Assembly (NCBI GenBank): GCA_016790695.1
Contig: JAEUOS010000091.1
Coordinates: 62,001-126,000 of the forward strand
Reading direction: 5' to 3'
DNA: 64,000 bases
Origin: Burkholderiales bacterium
Lineage (GTDB): Bacteria > Pseudomonadota > Gammaproteobacteria > Burkholderiales > JAEUOS01
Shown here: positions 11,119 through 19,909 of the stretch, one piece after another
How the letters are laid out: the number at the start of each line of letters is the position of its first letter
Numbering within the stretch: the first letter of the stretch is position 1
Notes under the pieces: generated by a model
Told to the model about the DNA's origin: nothing
Databases searched by the model: none
What the model saw: only the letters and a program-made list of their open reading frames with translations
Translations under genes and position numbers: made by a program

Positions 11119-11649
11119 TTACATCGAAGCCGCGCGCTCCGCCGCGCTGTTCAGTTGCGATGCGGAGATGCGGCCCAGATGCTGGACCGTGAGGTTGCCC
11201 CGGCCATCGTAGATCACGGTATAGGGAAGTCCACCGACGCGATTGCCCATGGCCTTCATCAGGTCCATCGCCTGTGCTCCACCTACCAGCAACGGGTAGG
11301 AAATCTGCAGTTTCTCGGCAAATTCCCGCATGTTGTCAGCATTATCGATGCCGATGCCAATGATTTGGATGCGTTTGCCAAGCGTGCTCGCGGCCAGTCG
11401 CTGGAAGTCCGGCATTTCCTCCTTGCAGGGGCCGCACCAGGTCGCCCAGAAGTTGACGATCAGTGGCCGGCCACGGAAGCGGTTCAGATCTACCGCGCGA
11501 CCATGCAGATCCTGCAGTTGCGCACTCCACAAGGGCGCAACGGAGCCACCGCCCTCCGGCGCGATGCGCACCCAGCCGATCCAGGCGCCTGCGGCCAGCG
11601 CCAGAATGCCTGCGATGACCAGGGTGGCACGGCGACGCAACCAGGTCAT
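11119..11649 (-). CDS. TlpA/ResA-type membrane-anchored thiol-disulphide oxidoreductase
   Basis: 176 residues from the ATG at 11649, chosen because it begins directly before the single membrane anchor (about residues 9-27). The periplasmic thioredoxin domain has FWATWCGPC with Cys72 and Cys75 and the GLPYTVIYDGRG segment containing the cis-Pro. It should reduce or exchange disulphides in the periplasm, for instance in cytochrome c maturation; the substrate is unknown. It follows the nucleotidyltransferase-like gene by 7 bases. An in-frame start at 11703 would add 18 residues that overlap that gene, so it is less likely. Confidence 0.85.
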   Translation of the reverse strand: MTWLRRRATLVIAGILALAAGAWIGWVRIAPEGGGSVAPLWSAQLQDLHGRAVDLNRFRGRPLIVNFWATWCGPCKEEMPDFQRLAASTLGKRIQIIGIGIDNADNMREFAEKLQISYPLLVGGAQAMDLMKAMGNRVGGLPYTVIYDGRGNLTVQHLGRISASQLNSAAERAASM

Positions 11650-11656
11650 CAATGGC

Positions 11657-12301
11657 CTAACGCAATGTGGCGAGGAAGCGTTCGGTGGCGTCGCTGCCGT
11701 CATCCCCGGCGATCAGGGCGTCAAGGGCCATCGCGTCGCCGCGTGCAGCGCGGCCATCCGGGCTCGAGCGCGGCACGCTGCGCAGGTCCGCCGTCGAATA
11801 CAGCGAAAGCGACACCTCATGGCCCTCGCGGTCGAAGCGCAGGACCGGGACATGCCGTCCGGGCAGGCGCGAAAAATGGGCGCGCTCCAGGGTCGTGTAG
11901 GGTACGCCGCGATTGACCAGGGACAGTTCGACCATCTTCTGGTCATCGGTGAACAGGTCGATATCGATTCCCGCGCCCCGGCTTGCGGTCCCGTTCCAGG
12001 CGGCACCGGTCAAATGGGGCCGATGCGCCGTGAAGTCGTCGAGGACCTCGCGGGCGACCCGGCGCAATTCGCGCAGGCGCGTGCGCTGCTCGTCGTTCTG
12101 GTAGAGCAATTGGTAAGCGCGCACTTCGCTCTCGATCTCGGCATTGTCGGGCAGGCCATCGGAATCTCGAAAGCCGAGTTGGCGGGCGGCCTTGCGCTTG
12201 GCAGCACCGTAGTCCGCGAGGCCGTCCTCGGCGATCAGGCGGGCGGCTTGCGCGGCGATGGCGCGACGGGCGTGCGACGCAGACTTGGATTGCCTCGGCA
12301 T
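11657..12301 (-). CDS. Conserved nucleotidyltransferase-like protein (function unknown)
   Basis: About 214 residues from the ATG at 12301; a GTG at 12325 would add eight residues. The N-terminal half is a basic helical region with DYGAAKRKAARQLG, which I recall as characteristic of a family seen beside mpl in betaproteobacteria and sometimes mislabelled as a Mur ligase. The middle has GTASRGAGIDIDLFTDD, which resembles the G-x-D-x-D core of nucleotidyltransferases, followed by strands suited to the third acidic residue. No ATP-grasp or Mur motifs are present. Enzyme activity is not established. It is divergent from mpl, with about 50 bases between starts. Confidence 0.6.
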   Translation of the reverse strand: MPRQSKSASHARRAIAAQAARLIAEDGLADYGAAKRKAARQLGFRDSDGLPDNAEIESEVRAYQLLYQNDEQRTRLRELRRVAREVLDDFTAHRPHLTGAAWNGTASRGAGIDIDLFTDDQKMVELSLVNRGVPYTTLERAHFSRLPGRHVPVLRFDREGHEVSLSLYSTADLRSVPRSSPDGRAARGDAMALDALIAGDDGSDATERFLATLR

Positions 12302-12339
12302 GCGCGGATTGTACCCATCGGGCACGGCATCGCGTCCGC

Positions 12340-12345
12340 TAGAAT
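12340..12345 (+). promoter_or_regulatory. -10 box immediately before mpl
   Basis: TAGAAT ends seven bases before the mpl ATG at 12352, which would place the transcription start at or next to the A of the start codon. No clear -35 and no ribosome site are visible. If real, mpl would have a leaderless or near-leaderless mRNA. Confidence 0.35.
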
Positions 12346-12351
12346 GTTTCC

Positions 12352-13713
12352 ATGCACATTCACATCCTGGGCATTTGCGGCACGTTCATGGGGGGTATTG
12401 CGGCGATCGCACGGGCCGCGGGATGGCGGGTCACCGGCTGCGATGCCAATGTGTACCCGCCGATGAGCACCCAGCTCGAGCATCTGGGAATCGAACTGCT
12501 GGAAGGCTACTCTGCCGAGCAGGTCGGGCTCGCGCCGGACGTGTTCGTGATCGGAAACGTGGTCTCGCGCGGCAACCCGCTGATCGAAGAGATCCTGGAC
12601 CGCGGCCTGCCGTATGTGTCCGGTCCGCAGTGGGTGGGTGAACATGTGCTGGCGCATCGCCATGTACTGGCTGTTGCGGGAACGCACGGCAAGACGACCA
12701 CGGCGTCGATGCTGGCGTGGATCCTGGAGGCGGCTGGCCGGTCGCCCGGATTTCTGATCGGCGGTGTCCCGGAGAATTTCGGGGTGTCCGCACGTCTCGG
12801 TGCGCCGGAATCCTGTTTCGTCATCGAGGCTGACGAGTATGACACCGCCTTTTTCGACAAGCGGAGCAAATTCGTCCATTACCGGCCGCGGACCGCGATT
12901 CTGAACAACCTCGAATACGATCATGCGGACATTTTCGCCGATCTTGCCGCGATCGAGACGCAATTTCACCACTTGGTGCGTACCGTGCCGCGTTCCGGCC
13001 TGCTCGTGGTCAATGCGGGTGAGGACAGCCTGAAGCGGGTCCTCGCGCGCGGGGCGTGGAGCCGGACCGAATGGTTCGGCGGTGCCGCGGGCTGGACCGC
13101 CGGACCGGCGGATGCCTGCGGGGCATTCGAGGTCCTGCGCGGCGGTCAGCCGGTCGGTCGCATTGCCTGGGATCTTCTCGGCGAGCACAATCGCCAGAAC
13201 GCGCTGGCGGCGGTCGCCGCGGCTGCCGACGTCGGCGTCCCGCCCGGCGAAGCGACCGCCGCGCTGGGCGCATTCCGCAGCGTGAAGCGCCGCATGCAGC
13301 TGCGGGGCGCGGTGCGCGGCGTGACGGTCTACGACGACTTCGCGCACCATCCGACGGCGATCCGCACGACGCTCGCCGGCTTGCGCGCCAAGGTTGGCGC
13401 AGCGCGCATTTTCGCCGTCCTCGAGCCGCGCTCCAACACGATGAAGCTGGGCACGATGAAGGCGGCGCTGCCGGACAGCCTGGCCATTGCCGACCGGGTC
13501 TTTGGCTTCGGCGCGCGCGCCGGCAAGGATGCGCTCGGCTGGGATCTTGCGGAGGCGCTTGCGCCGCTCGGTGACCGGGCGCGTGCGTTCGATGACATCG
13601 ACGCCCTGGTTGCGGCGGTGGTCGCGGCGGCCCGCGCCGACGATCACATCGTGATCATGAGCAACGGCGGCTTCGGCGGAGTGCATGAAAAGATACTCGC
13701 CGCGCTCGGATGA
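12352..13713 (+). CDS. mpl: UDP-N-acetylmuramate:L-Ala-gamma-D-Glu-meso-DAP ligase
   Basis: A 453-residue Mur-ligase-family enzyme that joins recycled murein tripeptide to UDP-MurNAc, letting the cell reuse cell-wall fragments. The N-terminus HILGICGTFMGG binds the UDP substrate, the ATP loop is GTHGKTTT (Lys114), EADEYDTAFFDKRSKF is the Mpl hallmark, and DDFAHHPTAI is the C-terminal motif. The standard length and these signatures separate it from MurC. It overlaps the downstream esterase by ATGA. Confidence 0.95.
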   Translation: MHIHILGICGTFMGGIAAIARAAGWRVTGCDANVYPPMSTQLEHLGIELLEGYSAEQVGLAPDVFVIGNVVSRGNPLIEEILDRGLPYVSGPQWVGEHVLAHRHVLAVAGTHGKTTTASMLAWILEAAGRSPGFLIGGVPENFGVSARLGAPESCFVIEADEYDTAFFDKRSKFVHYRPRTAILNNLEYDHADIFADLAAIETQFHHLVRTVPRSGLLVVNAGEDSLKRVLARGAWSRTEWFGGAAGWTAGPADACGAFEVLRGGQPVGRIAWDLLGEHNRQNALAAVAAAADVGVPPGEATAALGAFRSVKRRMQLRGAVRGVTVYDDFAHHPTAIRTTLAGLRAKVGAARIFAVLEPRSNTMKLGTMKAALPDSLAIADRVFGFGARAGKDALGWDLAEALAPLGDRARAFDDIDALVAAVVAAARADDHIVIMSNGGFGGVHEKILAALG

Positions 13714-14294
13714 TCCTGTACCTCCACGGTTTCCGCTCGTCTCCGCAATCCTTCAAGGCGCGCCTGCTTGCCGACCGCATGGCCGGCCTTGGCCGTGCGG
13801 ACGAGTTTGCGTGCCCGCAGTTGTCGGAGCGCCCGCAGACGGCGATGGCGCAGGCACTGCGCCTCGCGCGCACGGCTGTGCCGGACGGACTGACGGTCGT
13901 CGGCAGTTCGCTGGGCGGGTTCTACGCAACCTACGTGGCGGAACGCTGCGGCTGTCGCGCGGTGCTGCTCAATCCTGCGCTGCGCGCGCACGAAAAGCTC
14001 GCGCGTCATGTCGGCACCCAGACTGCGTACCACGACCCGACGACCTCGTTCGAGTTTCGCCGCGAGTACCTCGACGAGTTGCGGCAGTTTCACGTCGACA
14101 GCATCACGCGACCGGAGCGCTACCTCCTGATTGCGGCGACCGGCGACGAACTCCTGGACTGGCGCGAGATGGCCGCGGCGTTTCCCGGCGCGCGCCAGCG
14201 GATCATCGACGGCGGCGACCATGCGCTATCCGATTTCGAGCGACACGCCGATGCCGTCCTGGAGTTTGCCCGCATCGCGTTGGACGCCTCCTGA
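13710..14294 (+). CDS. YqiA-type alpha/beta-hydrolase esterase
   Basis: A 194-residue small alpha/beta hydrolase of the UPF0227/YqiA family. It starts MILYLHGFRSSP, has the nucleophile elbow G-S-S-L-G (Ser67), a likely acid residue in ATGDELLDW, and the catalytic His in GGDHALSDF. YqiA-type proteins hydrolyse short acyl esters in vitro; the natural substrate is unknown. The ATGA overlap with mpl indicates translational coupling and sets the start. Confidence 0.85.
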   Translation: MILYLHGFRSSPQSFKARLLADRMAGLGRADEFACPQLSERPQTAMAQALRLARTAVPDGLTVVGSSLGGFYATYVAERCGCRAVLLNPALRAHEKLARHVGTQTAYHDPTTSFEFRREYLDELRQFHVDSITRPERYLLIAATGDELLDWREMAAAFPGARQRIIDGGDHALSDFERHADAVLEFARIALDAS

Positions 14295-14414
14295 CCGGCT
14301 GCGCTGACGCGCGGATGCTGCGATGCGGCGCCCGCCATTCGCATATATTGCAATGCAGCAAAGCGCAGCGCTCTGTGATAGAGTCGCGCGTCATTTTTCT
14401 CGGGGAGCGGCAAA

Positions 14415-15143
14415 TTGCGGCTGGCTGACAGGATCGCGATCATCACGGGGGGGGCCAACGGCATCGGTCATGCCACGGCCAGCCGATTCGCCAAGGAGGG
14501 CGCCAAGGTCGTCATCGCCGACTTGCGGCGCGAGCAGATCGACGCAGCCGTCGCGGCCACCGGGGCGGCCGATGGCGCGGTCGTGGACGTCACGCAGCGC
14601 GCCAGCGTCGACGCCCTGGTGTCCCGCGTGCGCGAGAAGTTCGGGCGCATCGACATCCTGGTCAACAATGCCGGGATCACCAAGGATGCCCGTCTGGTGA
14701 AGATGACCGAGGTCGAGTTCGATGCGGTCATCGACGTCAACCTGAAGGGCGTGTTCAACTGCTCGCAGGCAGTTGCCGAGACGATGATCGCGCAAGGGGC
14801 CGGCGTGATTCTCAACGCCTCCTCGGTGGTCGGCATCTACGGCAACTTCGGCCAGACCAACTATGCCGCCACGAAGTTCGGCGTCATCGGTTTCACCAAG
14901 ACCTGGTTTCGTGAACTCGGCCCGAAGGGCATTCGCGTCAACGCGGTCGCGCCCGGATTCATCGCCACCTCGATCCTCAATACCATTCCGGAGAAGGTGA
15001 TCAAGCAGATCGAGGGGCGGGTCGCTCTGGGCCGTCTCGGCAAGCCCGAGGAGATCGCCAGCGTCTATGCCTTCCTCGCGTCCGACGATGCGTCCTACAT
15101 CAACGGCGCGGTGATCGAGGTGTCCGGCGGCCTCACCGTCTGA
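14415..15143 (+). CDS. SDR-family 3-oxoacyl-(ACP/CoA) reductase, FabG-like
   Basis: A 242-residue classical short-chain dehydrogenase. TGGANGIG at about 11-18 binds NAD(P), NNAGIT is the structural motif, and the catalytic set is Ser in NASSVVG, Tyr and Lys in YAATK, with Asn in the DVNLKGVF helix. The start is a TTG at 14415 with GGGGAG about nine bases upstream; no ATG or GTG occurs before the Rossmann motif, so this start is well supported. Similar proteins reduce beta-ketoacyl thioesters or act on hydroxyacyl-CoA; no fatty-acid gene is next to it, so the substrate is open. Confidence 0.8.
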   Translation: MRLADRIAIITGGANGIGHATASRFAKEGAKVVIADLRREQIDAAVAATGAADGAVVDVTQRASVDALVSRVREKFGRIDILVNNAGITKDARLVKMTEVEFDAVIDVNLKGVFNCSQAVAETMIAQGAGVILNASSVVGIYGNFGQTNYAATKFGVIGFTKTWFRELGPKGIRVNAVAPGFIATSILNTIPEKVIKQIEGRVALGRLGKPEEIASVYAFLASDDASYINGAVIEVSGGLTV

Positions 15144-15168
15144 CGCGGGCCGCCGCCGGCCCGGCGCG

Positions 15169-16131
15169 TCAGTCCACCTGTGCGCCCGAGGCCTTGACGA
15201 CCTTCGCCCAGCGTTCGATCTCGGCCCTGAAGAAGGCCGTGGTCTGCTCCGGCGAGCCGAGGACGAGATCGAAGCCCTGGTCGTTGAAGCGCTGCGTCAG
15301 GTCGGGCGAACGGAATCCCTTCGCGATGTCGGCGTGCAGCCTGGCGATCACCTCCCGGGGCGTGCCCTTGGGCGCGGCGACGGCCTGCCACGAGGTGACC
15401 TCGAAGTCCTTCAGGCCGGATTCGATCAGTGTCGGCACGCTCGGCAGCTGCGGCATGCGCTGCGCCGAGGTGACGGCGATCGCCTTCATCTTTCCCGCCT
15501 TGATGTAGGGCACCACCGTGCCGAAGTTCTGGAACGACGCCTCGATGTTGCCGGCCATGACGTCGGTTTGCGCAGCGGCGCCGCCGCGGTACGGAATGTG
15601 CACGCCGAAGGTCCTGGTCTGTTGCTTGAAGAGTTCCGCCGACAGGTGGTCCGACGACCCGGAGCCCGACGATCCATAGGAGATCCTGCCCGGATTGCGG
15701 CGCGCGTAGTCAATGAACTCCTTGACGCTGCCGGCCGGAAAGGCGGGCGGGGTGATCAGCACGTTCGGCGTTCGCACGGCCACGGTGATGGCGTCGAAGT
15801 CCCGGAGCGTGTCGTACTTGGGGGACCGATACAGGCCCATGTTGATCGCAAACACGCCGATCGACCCGACCAGGATCGTATAGCCGTCCGGCGCTGACTT
15901 CGCCAGGGCCTCGGCCGCGATCGAACCGTTGGCACCCGGGCGGTTCTCGACCAGCGTGGTGTAGCCGGCCTCGGTCAGTTTCTGACCGACGGCGCGCGCG
16001 ACGATGTCGCTGGTGCCGCCAGCGACGAAGGGCACGAGGATGCGCACCGGCTTGCTCGGATAGGGTTGCGCGAGCGCGCCGCCGGCGGCGGCGATGCAGA
16101 GTGCCGCGATGGCGGCGACGTGGCGATTCAT
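15169..16131 (-). CDS. Bug-family (TctC) periplasmic solute-binding protein
   Basis: 320 residues with a Sec signal peptide cleaved after GGALA, then YPSKPVRILVPFVAGGTSDIVAR, the Bug family opening. PGANGSIAAEALAKSAPDGYT and SYGSSGSGSSDHL are ligand-site segments. These proteins bind carboxylates, amino acids or related small molecules. No TctA/TctB membrane genes are nearby, so this is an orphan receptor, common in Burkholderiales. AAGGAG lies six bases before the ATG. It is last in a minus-strand run after hslR. Confidence 0.9.
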   Translation of the reverse strand: MNRHVAAIAALCIAAAGGALAQPYPSKPVRILVPFVAGGTSDIVARAVGQKLTEAGYTTLVENRPGANGSIAAEALAKSAPDGYTILVGSIGVFAINMGLYRSPKYDTLRDFDAITVAVRTPNVLITPPAFPAGSVKEFIDYARRNPGRISYGSSGSGSSDHLSAELFKQQTRTFGVHIPYRGGAAAQTDVMAGNIEASFQNFGTVVPYIKAGKMKAIAVTSAQRMPQLPSVPTLIESGLKDFEVTSWQAVAAPKGTPREVIARLHADIAKGFRSPDLTQRFNDQGFDLVLGSPEQTTAFFRAEIERWAKVVKASGAQVD

Positions 16132-16179
16132 GGATGTCTCCTTGCGGACAGTCGTGTTTGCGCGGGAACCGATGCCGGA

Positions 16180-16560
16180 TCAGCCGTCACTGCGCCAGCG
16201 ATCGAGTTCGCGTCGATCCTTCTTGGTCGGCCTCGCACCGATATCTGCCGCGGGGTCGGCGAAGCGACGCCGCCGGGCCGCCGCCGCGGCGCGTGCGAGG
16301 CGGCTTTCGGCGGTTTCCTCGTAGAGTGTCCGCGCGATTTCCGCGCTGCCGCGCCGGTCGGAGGCCGACGCCACGATGATGGCGAAATCGGTGTCGCCCG
16401 CGCGCAATTCGATGCGGTCGCCTGCCTTGATCTCCTTCGCCGGCTTGGCGCGCTCGCCGTTGACGCGCACCTTGCCGCCCACGACGGCATCGGCGCTCAG
16501 GCTGCGAGACTTGAAGAAGCGCGCGGCCCAGAGAAACTTGTCGAGCCGGGCACGCTCCAT
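16180..16560 (-). CDS. hslR: Heat-shock protein 15, S4-domain RNA-binding protein
   Basis: A 126-residue S4-domain protein. ARLDKFLWAARFFKSRSLS and GGKVRVNGERAKPAKEIKAGD form the S4 RNA-binding fold, followed by a basic C-terminal tail ending RRELDRWRSDG, typical of Hsp15. It binds stalled 50S subunits carrying peptidyl-tRNA and helps recycle them after heat stress. It begins three bases after the stop of the FmdB gene. Confidence 0.9.
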   Translation of the reverse strand: MERARLDKFLWAARFFKSRSLSADAVVGGKVRVNGERAKPAKEIKAGDRIELRAGDTDFAIIVASASDRRGSAEIARTLYEETAESRLARAAAAARRRRFADPAADIGARPTKKDRRELDRWRSDG

Positions 16561-16563
16561 CGC

Positions 16564-16791
16564 TCAATGCAGGGCGCAACTGCCGGGGCCGTCGGGATGG
16601 CCGCAACTGCCGCACGGCCCCATCGGAAGTGCCGGCGCGGCGGCCGCGCTCGAGCCCCCGGCGGCGAATACGGAAAGCTGCTTGTCGAGGCGCTGGCTCG
16701 CGCACCTCGGGCACTGGGGAACGGTCGAGGCGCGCACGAGCTGTTCGAAACGGTTGCCGCACGCTGTGCACTGGTACTCGAAAATCGGCAT
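16564..16791 (-). CDS. FmdB-family zinc-ribbon protein
   Basis: A 75-residue protein that starts MPIFEYQCTACGNRFE and carries CTAC and CPRC pairs (about residues 8-11 and 27-30), the putative regulatory FmdB zinc ribbon. The C-terminal half is Ala/Gly-rich with a further PCGSCGHPDG. The function of the family is unknown; a regulatory role was proposed from its position in methylotroph operons. It sits immediately upstream of hslR. Confidence 0.85.
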   Translation of the reverse strand: MPIFEYQCTACGNRFEQLVRASTVPQCPRCASQRLDKQLSVFAAGGSSAAAAPALPMGPCGSCGHPDGPGSCALH

Positions 16792-16856
16792 GGGTGAACG
16801 CCTGATGTAGGGTGTCGGTAGCGAATTCTGCCAAATTCCCCGCTGTCGCGGTGCTG

Positions 16857-18461
16857 TCAGTAGGCAGCCACCCCGCCGTCGGAGCGCGGGTCGAATCCCC
16901 CTTCGAAATTGCCATTGGGGTGGCGGATGACGCAGCCTGCATGTCCGAGGGTTTCGTCGTAGTCGGGGTACATCTCGACATCGTGGCCGCGGCGCCGCAG
17001 TTCCGCGACAGTCGCGTCCGGGAAGCGTCCCTCGAGCTTGAGGGTGTCGGAGGTCTGCCCCCAGGTGCGACCGAGCAGCCATCGCGGTGCCGCGATCGCG
17101 TCCTGGGGATTCATCCCGTAAACCGCGACGCGTGTGAACACGGCGGACTGACTCTGCGGCTGGCCGTCGCCGCCCATGTTGCCGTAAACCATGACACGCC
17201 CGTCGTCGAACAACGCCATTGCCGGGTTGAGGGTGTGAAACGGCTTCTTGCGCGGCTCCAGCGTGTTGATGTGCCTGGCGTCGAGCGAGAACGACGCGCC
17301 CCGGTTCTGCCAGTTGATGCCGGTCTGTCCGAGCACGACGCCTGACCCGAATTCGTGATAGATCGACTGGATCAGCGACACGGCATTGCCCGCGCCGTCG
17401 ACGACCCCCATCCAGATCGTGTCGGCGGGACCCTTGCCCGCGCCCCAGGGAGCCGCCTTCGCCATGTCGATCGCGGCGGTTTCGGCATCGAGATTGGAGG
17501 CGGCGAGGAACGACTGCGGATCGGGCGCGCCATTGGCCTGCATGGCGGCGGGATCGGTGATGTACCTGTCGCGCACCCGAAACGCACGCTTGGTCGCCTC
17601 GACTGCCGCATGCACGTAGTCGGGGGACAGATGGTCGAAGCGGTCGATGCCCAGGCGATCCAGCTGGCCGAGGATCAACAGCGACACCAGCCCCTGGGTC
17701 GGCGGCGGCATGTTGTAGATGCGGCCCTTCGAATGCGTCAGCTCAAGCGGCGGTCGGAGCAGGGCCTGATGCCGTTCGAGGTCGTCAAGTGTGACCGGAC
17801 TGCCGGCCGCGTCGAGGTCGCGGGCGATGGTTCGCGCGAGATCGCCGCGGTAGAAGTCGTCGAGCCCGGCGCGCGCCAGCTGCTCGAGGGTGGCGCCCAT
17901 GCGCGGCTGCCGGAACACGTCACCCGTCGCCGGTACCCGGCCGTCGACGAGGAACGCGCCCGCGAAGCCGTGGATGTCCTGCAGTTCCGGCAGCTTCTTC
18001 GCGGTGTTCATGTGCTGCGATTGCGTTACCGCGATGCCAGACCGCGCGTAGTGGATCGCGTCGTCGAGCAGCCGGGAAAGCGGCAGGCGGCCTCCCAGGC
18101 GTTCGACCGAATGCCGGTAGGCCGCATGCCAGCCCGACATGGTCGCAGCGACGGTGATCGCCGCCGAGCCGCCGCGGAACGGGATCGCCGACTTGCCGGC
18201 GTAGTCGGCGCGCGATACGCCCGCGGCCGAGGCGCCGCAGGCGTCGATGCCGACCACCCCATCGGCCGGCGTGCGCACCAGCCAGAAGCTGTCGCCGCCG
18301 ATACCGTTCATGTGCGGATACACGACGGCGATGGTGGCGGTGGCGGCGATCATCGCTTCGACGGCATTGCCGCCTTCGCGCAATACCGCCAGGGCGGACT
18401 GGGAGGCGAGCGAATGGGGCGCGACGGCCATGCCGCGCGTTCCCCGGGATGGGTTGGCCAT
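16857..18461 (-). CDS. Gamma-glutamyltransferase-like Ntn-hydrolase
   Basis: 534 residues from the ATG at 18461 (MANPSRGTRG). The protein has the GGT fold: GGNAVEAMIAA, GGDSFWLV, then the autoprocessing site with catalytic Thr348 in D-T-I-W, followed by VVDGAGNAVS, and the oxyanion segment GNMGGDGQPQSQ. In true GGTs the motif is T-T-H; here the second Thr and the His are replaced by Ile and Trp. That favours the YwrD/HpxW-like branch (oxamate amidohydrolase or related) over glutathione hydrolysis. No signal peptide is visible, so it would be cytoplasmic, again unlike classical periplasmic GGT. It lies 38 bases after the alcohol dehydrogenase gene. Confidence 0.75.
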   Translation of the reverse strand: MANPSRGTRGMAVAPHSLASQSALAVLREGGNAVEAMIAATATIAVVYPHMNGIGGDSFWLVRTPADGVVGIDACGASAAGVSRADYAGKSAIPFRGGSAAITVAATMSGWHAAYRHSVERLGGRLPLSRLLDDAIHYARSGIAVTQSQHMNTAKKLPELQDIHGFAGAFLVDGRVPATGDVFRQPRMGATLEQLARAGLDDFYRGDLARTIARDLDAAGSPVTLDDLERHQALLRPPLELTHSKGRIYNMPPPTQGLVSLLILGQLDRLGIDRFDHLSPDYVHAAVEATKRAFRVRDRYITDPAAMQANGAPDPQSFLAASNLDAETAAIDMAKAAPWGAGKGPADTIWMGVVDGAGNAVSLIQSIYHEFGSGVVLGQTGINWQNRGASFSLDARHINTLEPRKKPFHTLNPAMALFDDGRVMVYGNMGGDGQPQSQSAVFTRVAVYGMNPQDAIAAPRWLLGRTWGQTSDTLKLEGRFPDATVAELRRRGHDVEMYPDYDETLGHAGCVIRHPNGNFEGGFDPRSDGGVAAY

Positions 18462-18499
18462 GGAATACCTGGTTCGGTTGCGACGGTTACAAGAGAGGG

Positions 18500-19552
18500 T
18501 CAGGCGATTTCCGCAACCACGCGGCCGATCACCGTGCCGGCCTTGAGCTCGTCCAAGGTGCGCGAAATCTCGCTCATGGCGCGCTTTTCGACCGGGATCG
18601 CCTTGAGCTTGCCGGACCGCGCGAGCGCAACCACCTCGCGCAGTTCCGCTACATTGCCCACGTAGGAGCCCTGGACGGTGAGGGCGCGCTGCACGGTACC
18701 GACCATGGACAGGGCGATCTCGCCCCCGTAGAGTCCGACGATGACGTACTTGCCTCCTTTGCGCAGCGCGCCCATCGCCACCTGGGCCGTCTGCGTGGCG
18801 CCGACCAGGTCGACCGCGCCGCACACCCCGCCGGGCAGCGCCAGCAGCTTCGCCGGGGTGTCCGCGTCCGCCGGGTTGAACGTCTCGGCGGCGCCTGCGG
18901 CGCGGGCAGCGCCGAACTTCGACGGGTCGATGTCGCAGGAAGCGATGCGCTCGTGTCCCATGGCGCGCAGCATGGCCACTGCCATCAGGCCCAGGCCGCC
19001 GGCGCCCATCACCAGGATCCATTCATCTGCCGGGAACGGCTTGAGCTTGTTGACGGCGCTGTAGGTGGTCAAGCCGGAGCAGGCGAGGATCGGCGCGTAC
19101 AGCGGGTCGACGCCGGTCGCATCGACCAGATAGCGCGGATGGGGAACCAGCATGTGGTCCGCGTAGCCGCCGGGGCGCTGGATGCCGAGGTAGCGGGGCG
19201 TCGGACAGAGGTTGTCCGCGCCCTCCAGGCAGCGTGCACACTTGCCGCAACCGGTCCAGGGGAAGACCAGCCGGTCCTGGCCGATCGGTACCGCGCCCGC
19301 CTCGGGTCCCGCGGCGACCACTGTGCCGTACGGTTCGTGGCCCATGGTGACCGGGGGCTTCATGCCGCGGTCGCTCATGTGGAATTTCTTCCCGCCGCCC
19401 ATGTCGAAGTAGCCGTCGCGAATGTGCACGTCGCTGTGACACACGCCACAGTACTTGACCCTCACCAGCACCTCGGTCCCGGTCGGGACCGGGGTGTCGC
19501 GCAGCGCCTTCTGCAGCGGCTTGCCCCACTCGGTGATGTCGTAGCTCTGCAT
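18500..19552 (-). CDS. Zinc-dependent alcohol dehydrogenase (MDR family)
   Basis: A 350-residue medium-chain dehydrogenase. The catalytic zinc is held by Cys38 in YCGVCHSD and by GHE, and the structural zinc by GCGKCARCLEGADNLC. GAGGLGLMA binds NAD(P), with CDID following beta-2. A GGAGG site lies nine bases before the ATG, and TAAATT about 34 bases upstream may serve as its -10. A GHEPYG segment and an insertion after the first zinc motif place it near alcohol dehydrogenases acting on small or aromatic alcohols; the substrate is not determined. It heads a run with the GGT-like gene. Confidence 0.85.
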   Translation of the reverse strand: MQSYDITEWGKPLQKALRDTPVPTGTEVLVRVKYCGVCHSDVHIRDGYFDMGGGKKFHMSDRGMKPPVTMGHEPYGTVVAAGPEAGAVPIGQDRLVFPWTGCGKCARCLEGADNLCPTPRYLGIQRPGGYADHMLVPHPRYLVDATGVDPLYAPILACSGLTTYSAVNKLKPFPADEWILVMGAGGLGLMAVAMLRAMGHERIASCDIDPSKFGAARAAGAAETFNPADADTPAKLLALPGGVCGAVDLVGATQTAQVAMGALRKGGKYVIVGLYGGEIALSMVGTVQRALTVQGSYVGNVAELREVVALARSGKLKAIPVEKRAMSEISRTLDELKAGTVIGRVVAEIA

Positions 19553-19909
19553 GGCCGCTGGCCTCCGCGCTTGTCGAAACCGCGGAATTTACCAGAGCGG
19601 GCCGCGCGCTCTGCGTCGATGCCCGCATCGCGCGACGCCATCAGGCCGTTGGGCGGAAGCTCCCGGCAATCGAGCCTCCTGCGCCACCTCGCGTCAGGAC
19701 CACCGGCATCGCGTCACGCCCGCGGAAGCGCGGTGCGCCTGTGCCGTCCGGTGCCTGGCATGTAGGCGAGCGTACCTCTGGACGGGTTGCGCGAACGCCA
19801 GGCGTCCTGGGCCGCCGAGGCCTTCCCCGTCGCGCCATCCAAATGGTGAACGGCGGAAGCGGCGAGCGCGATCCGACGGTGCCTGTGAACAGTGCCAGGC
19901 CCGCCGTTC
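19553..19909. other. Gene-free interval between adh and cynS
   Basis: These 357 bases show no credible reading frame on either strand, no tRNA and no convincing terminator for cynS. The part nearest adh holds a possible -10 (TAAATT on the minus strand, 19591-19586) and its ribosome site. Otherwise I see nothing in it. Confidence 0.5.

Noticed and set aside
8954..11212. 752-codon plus-strand frame opposite prmA, accC and accB
   Set aside because: Antisense shadow of three well-supported genes; no ribosome site and no recognisable motif.
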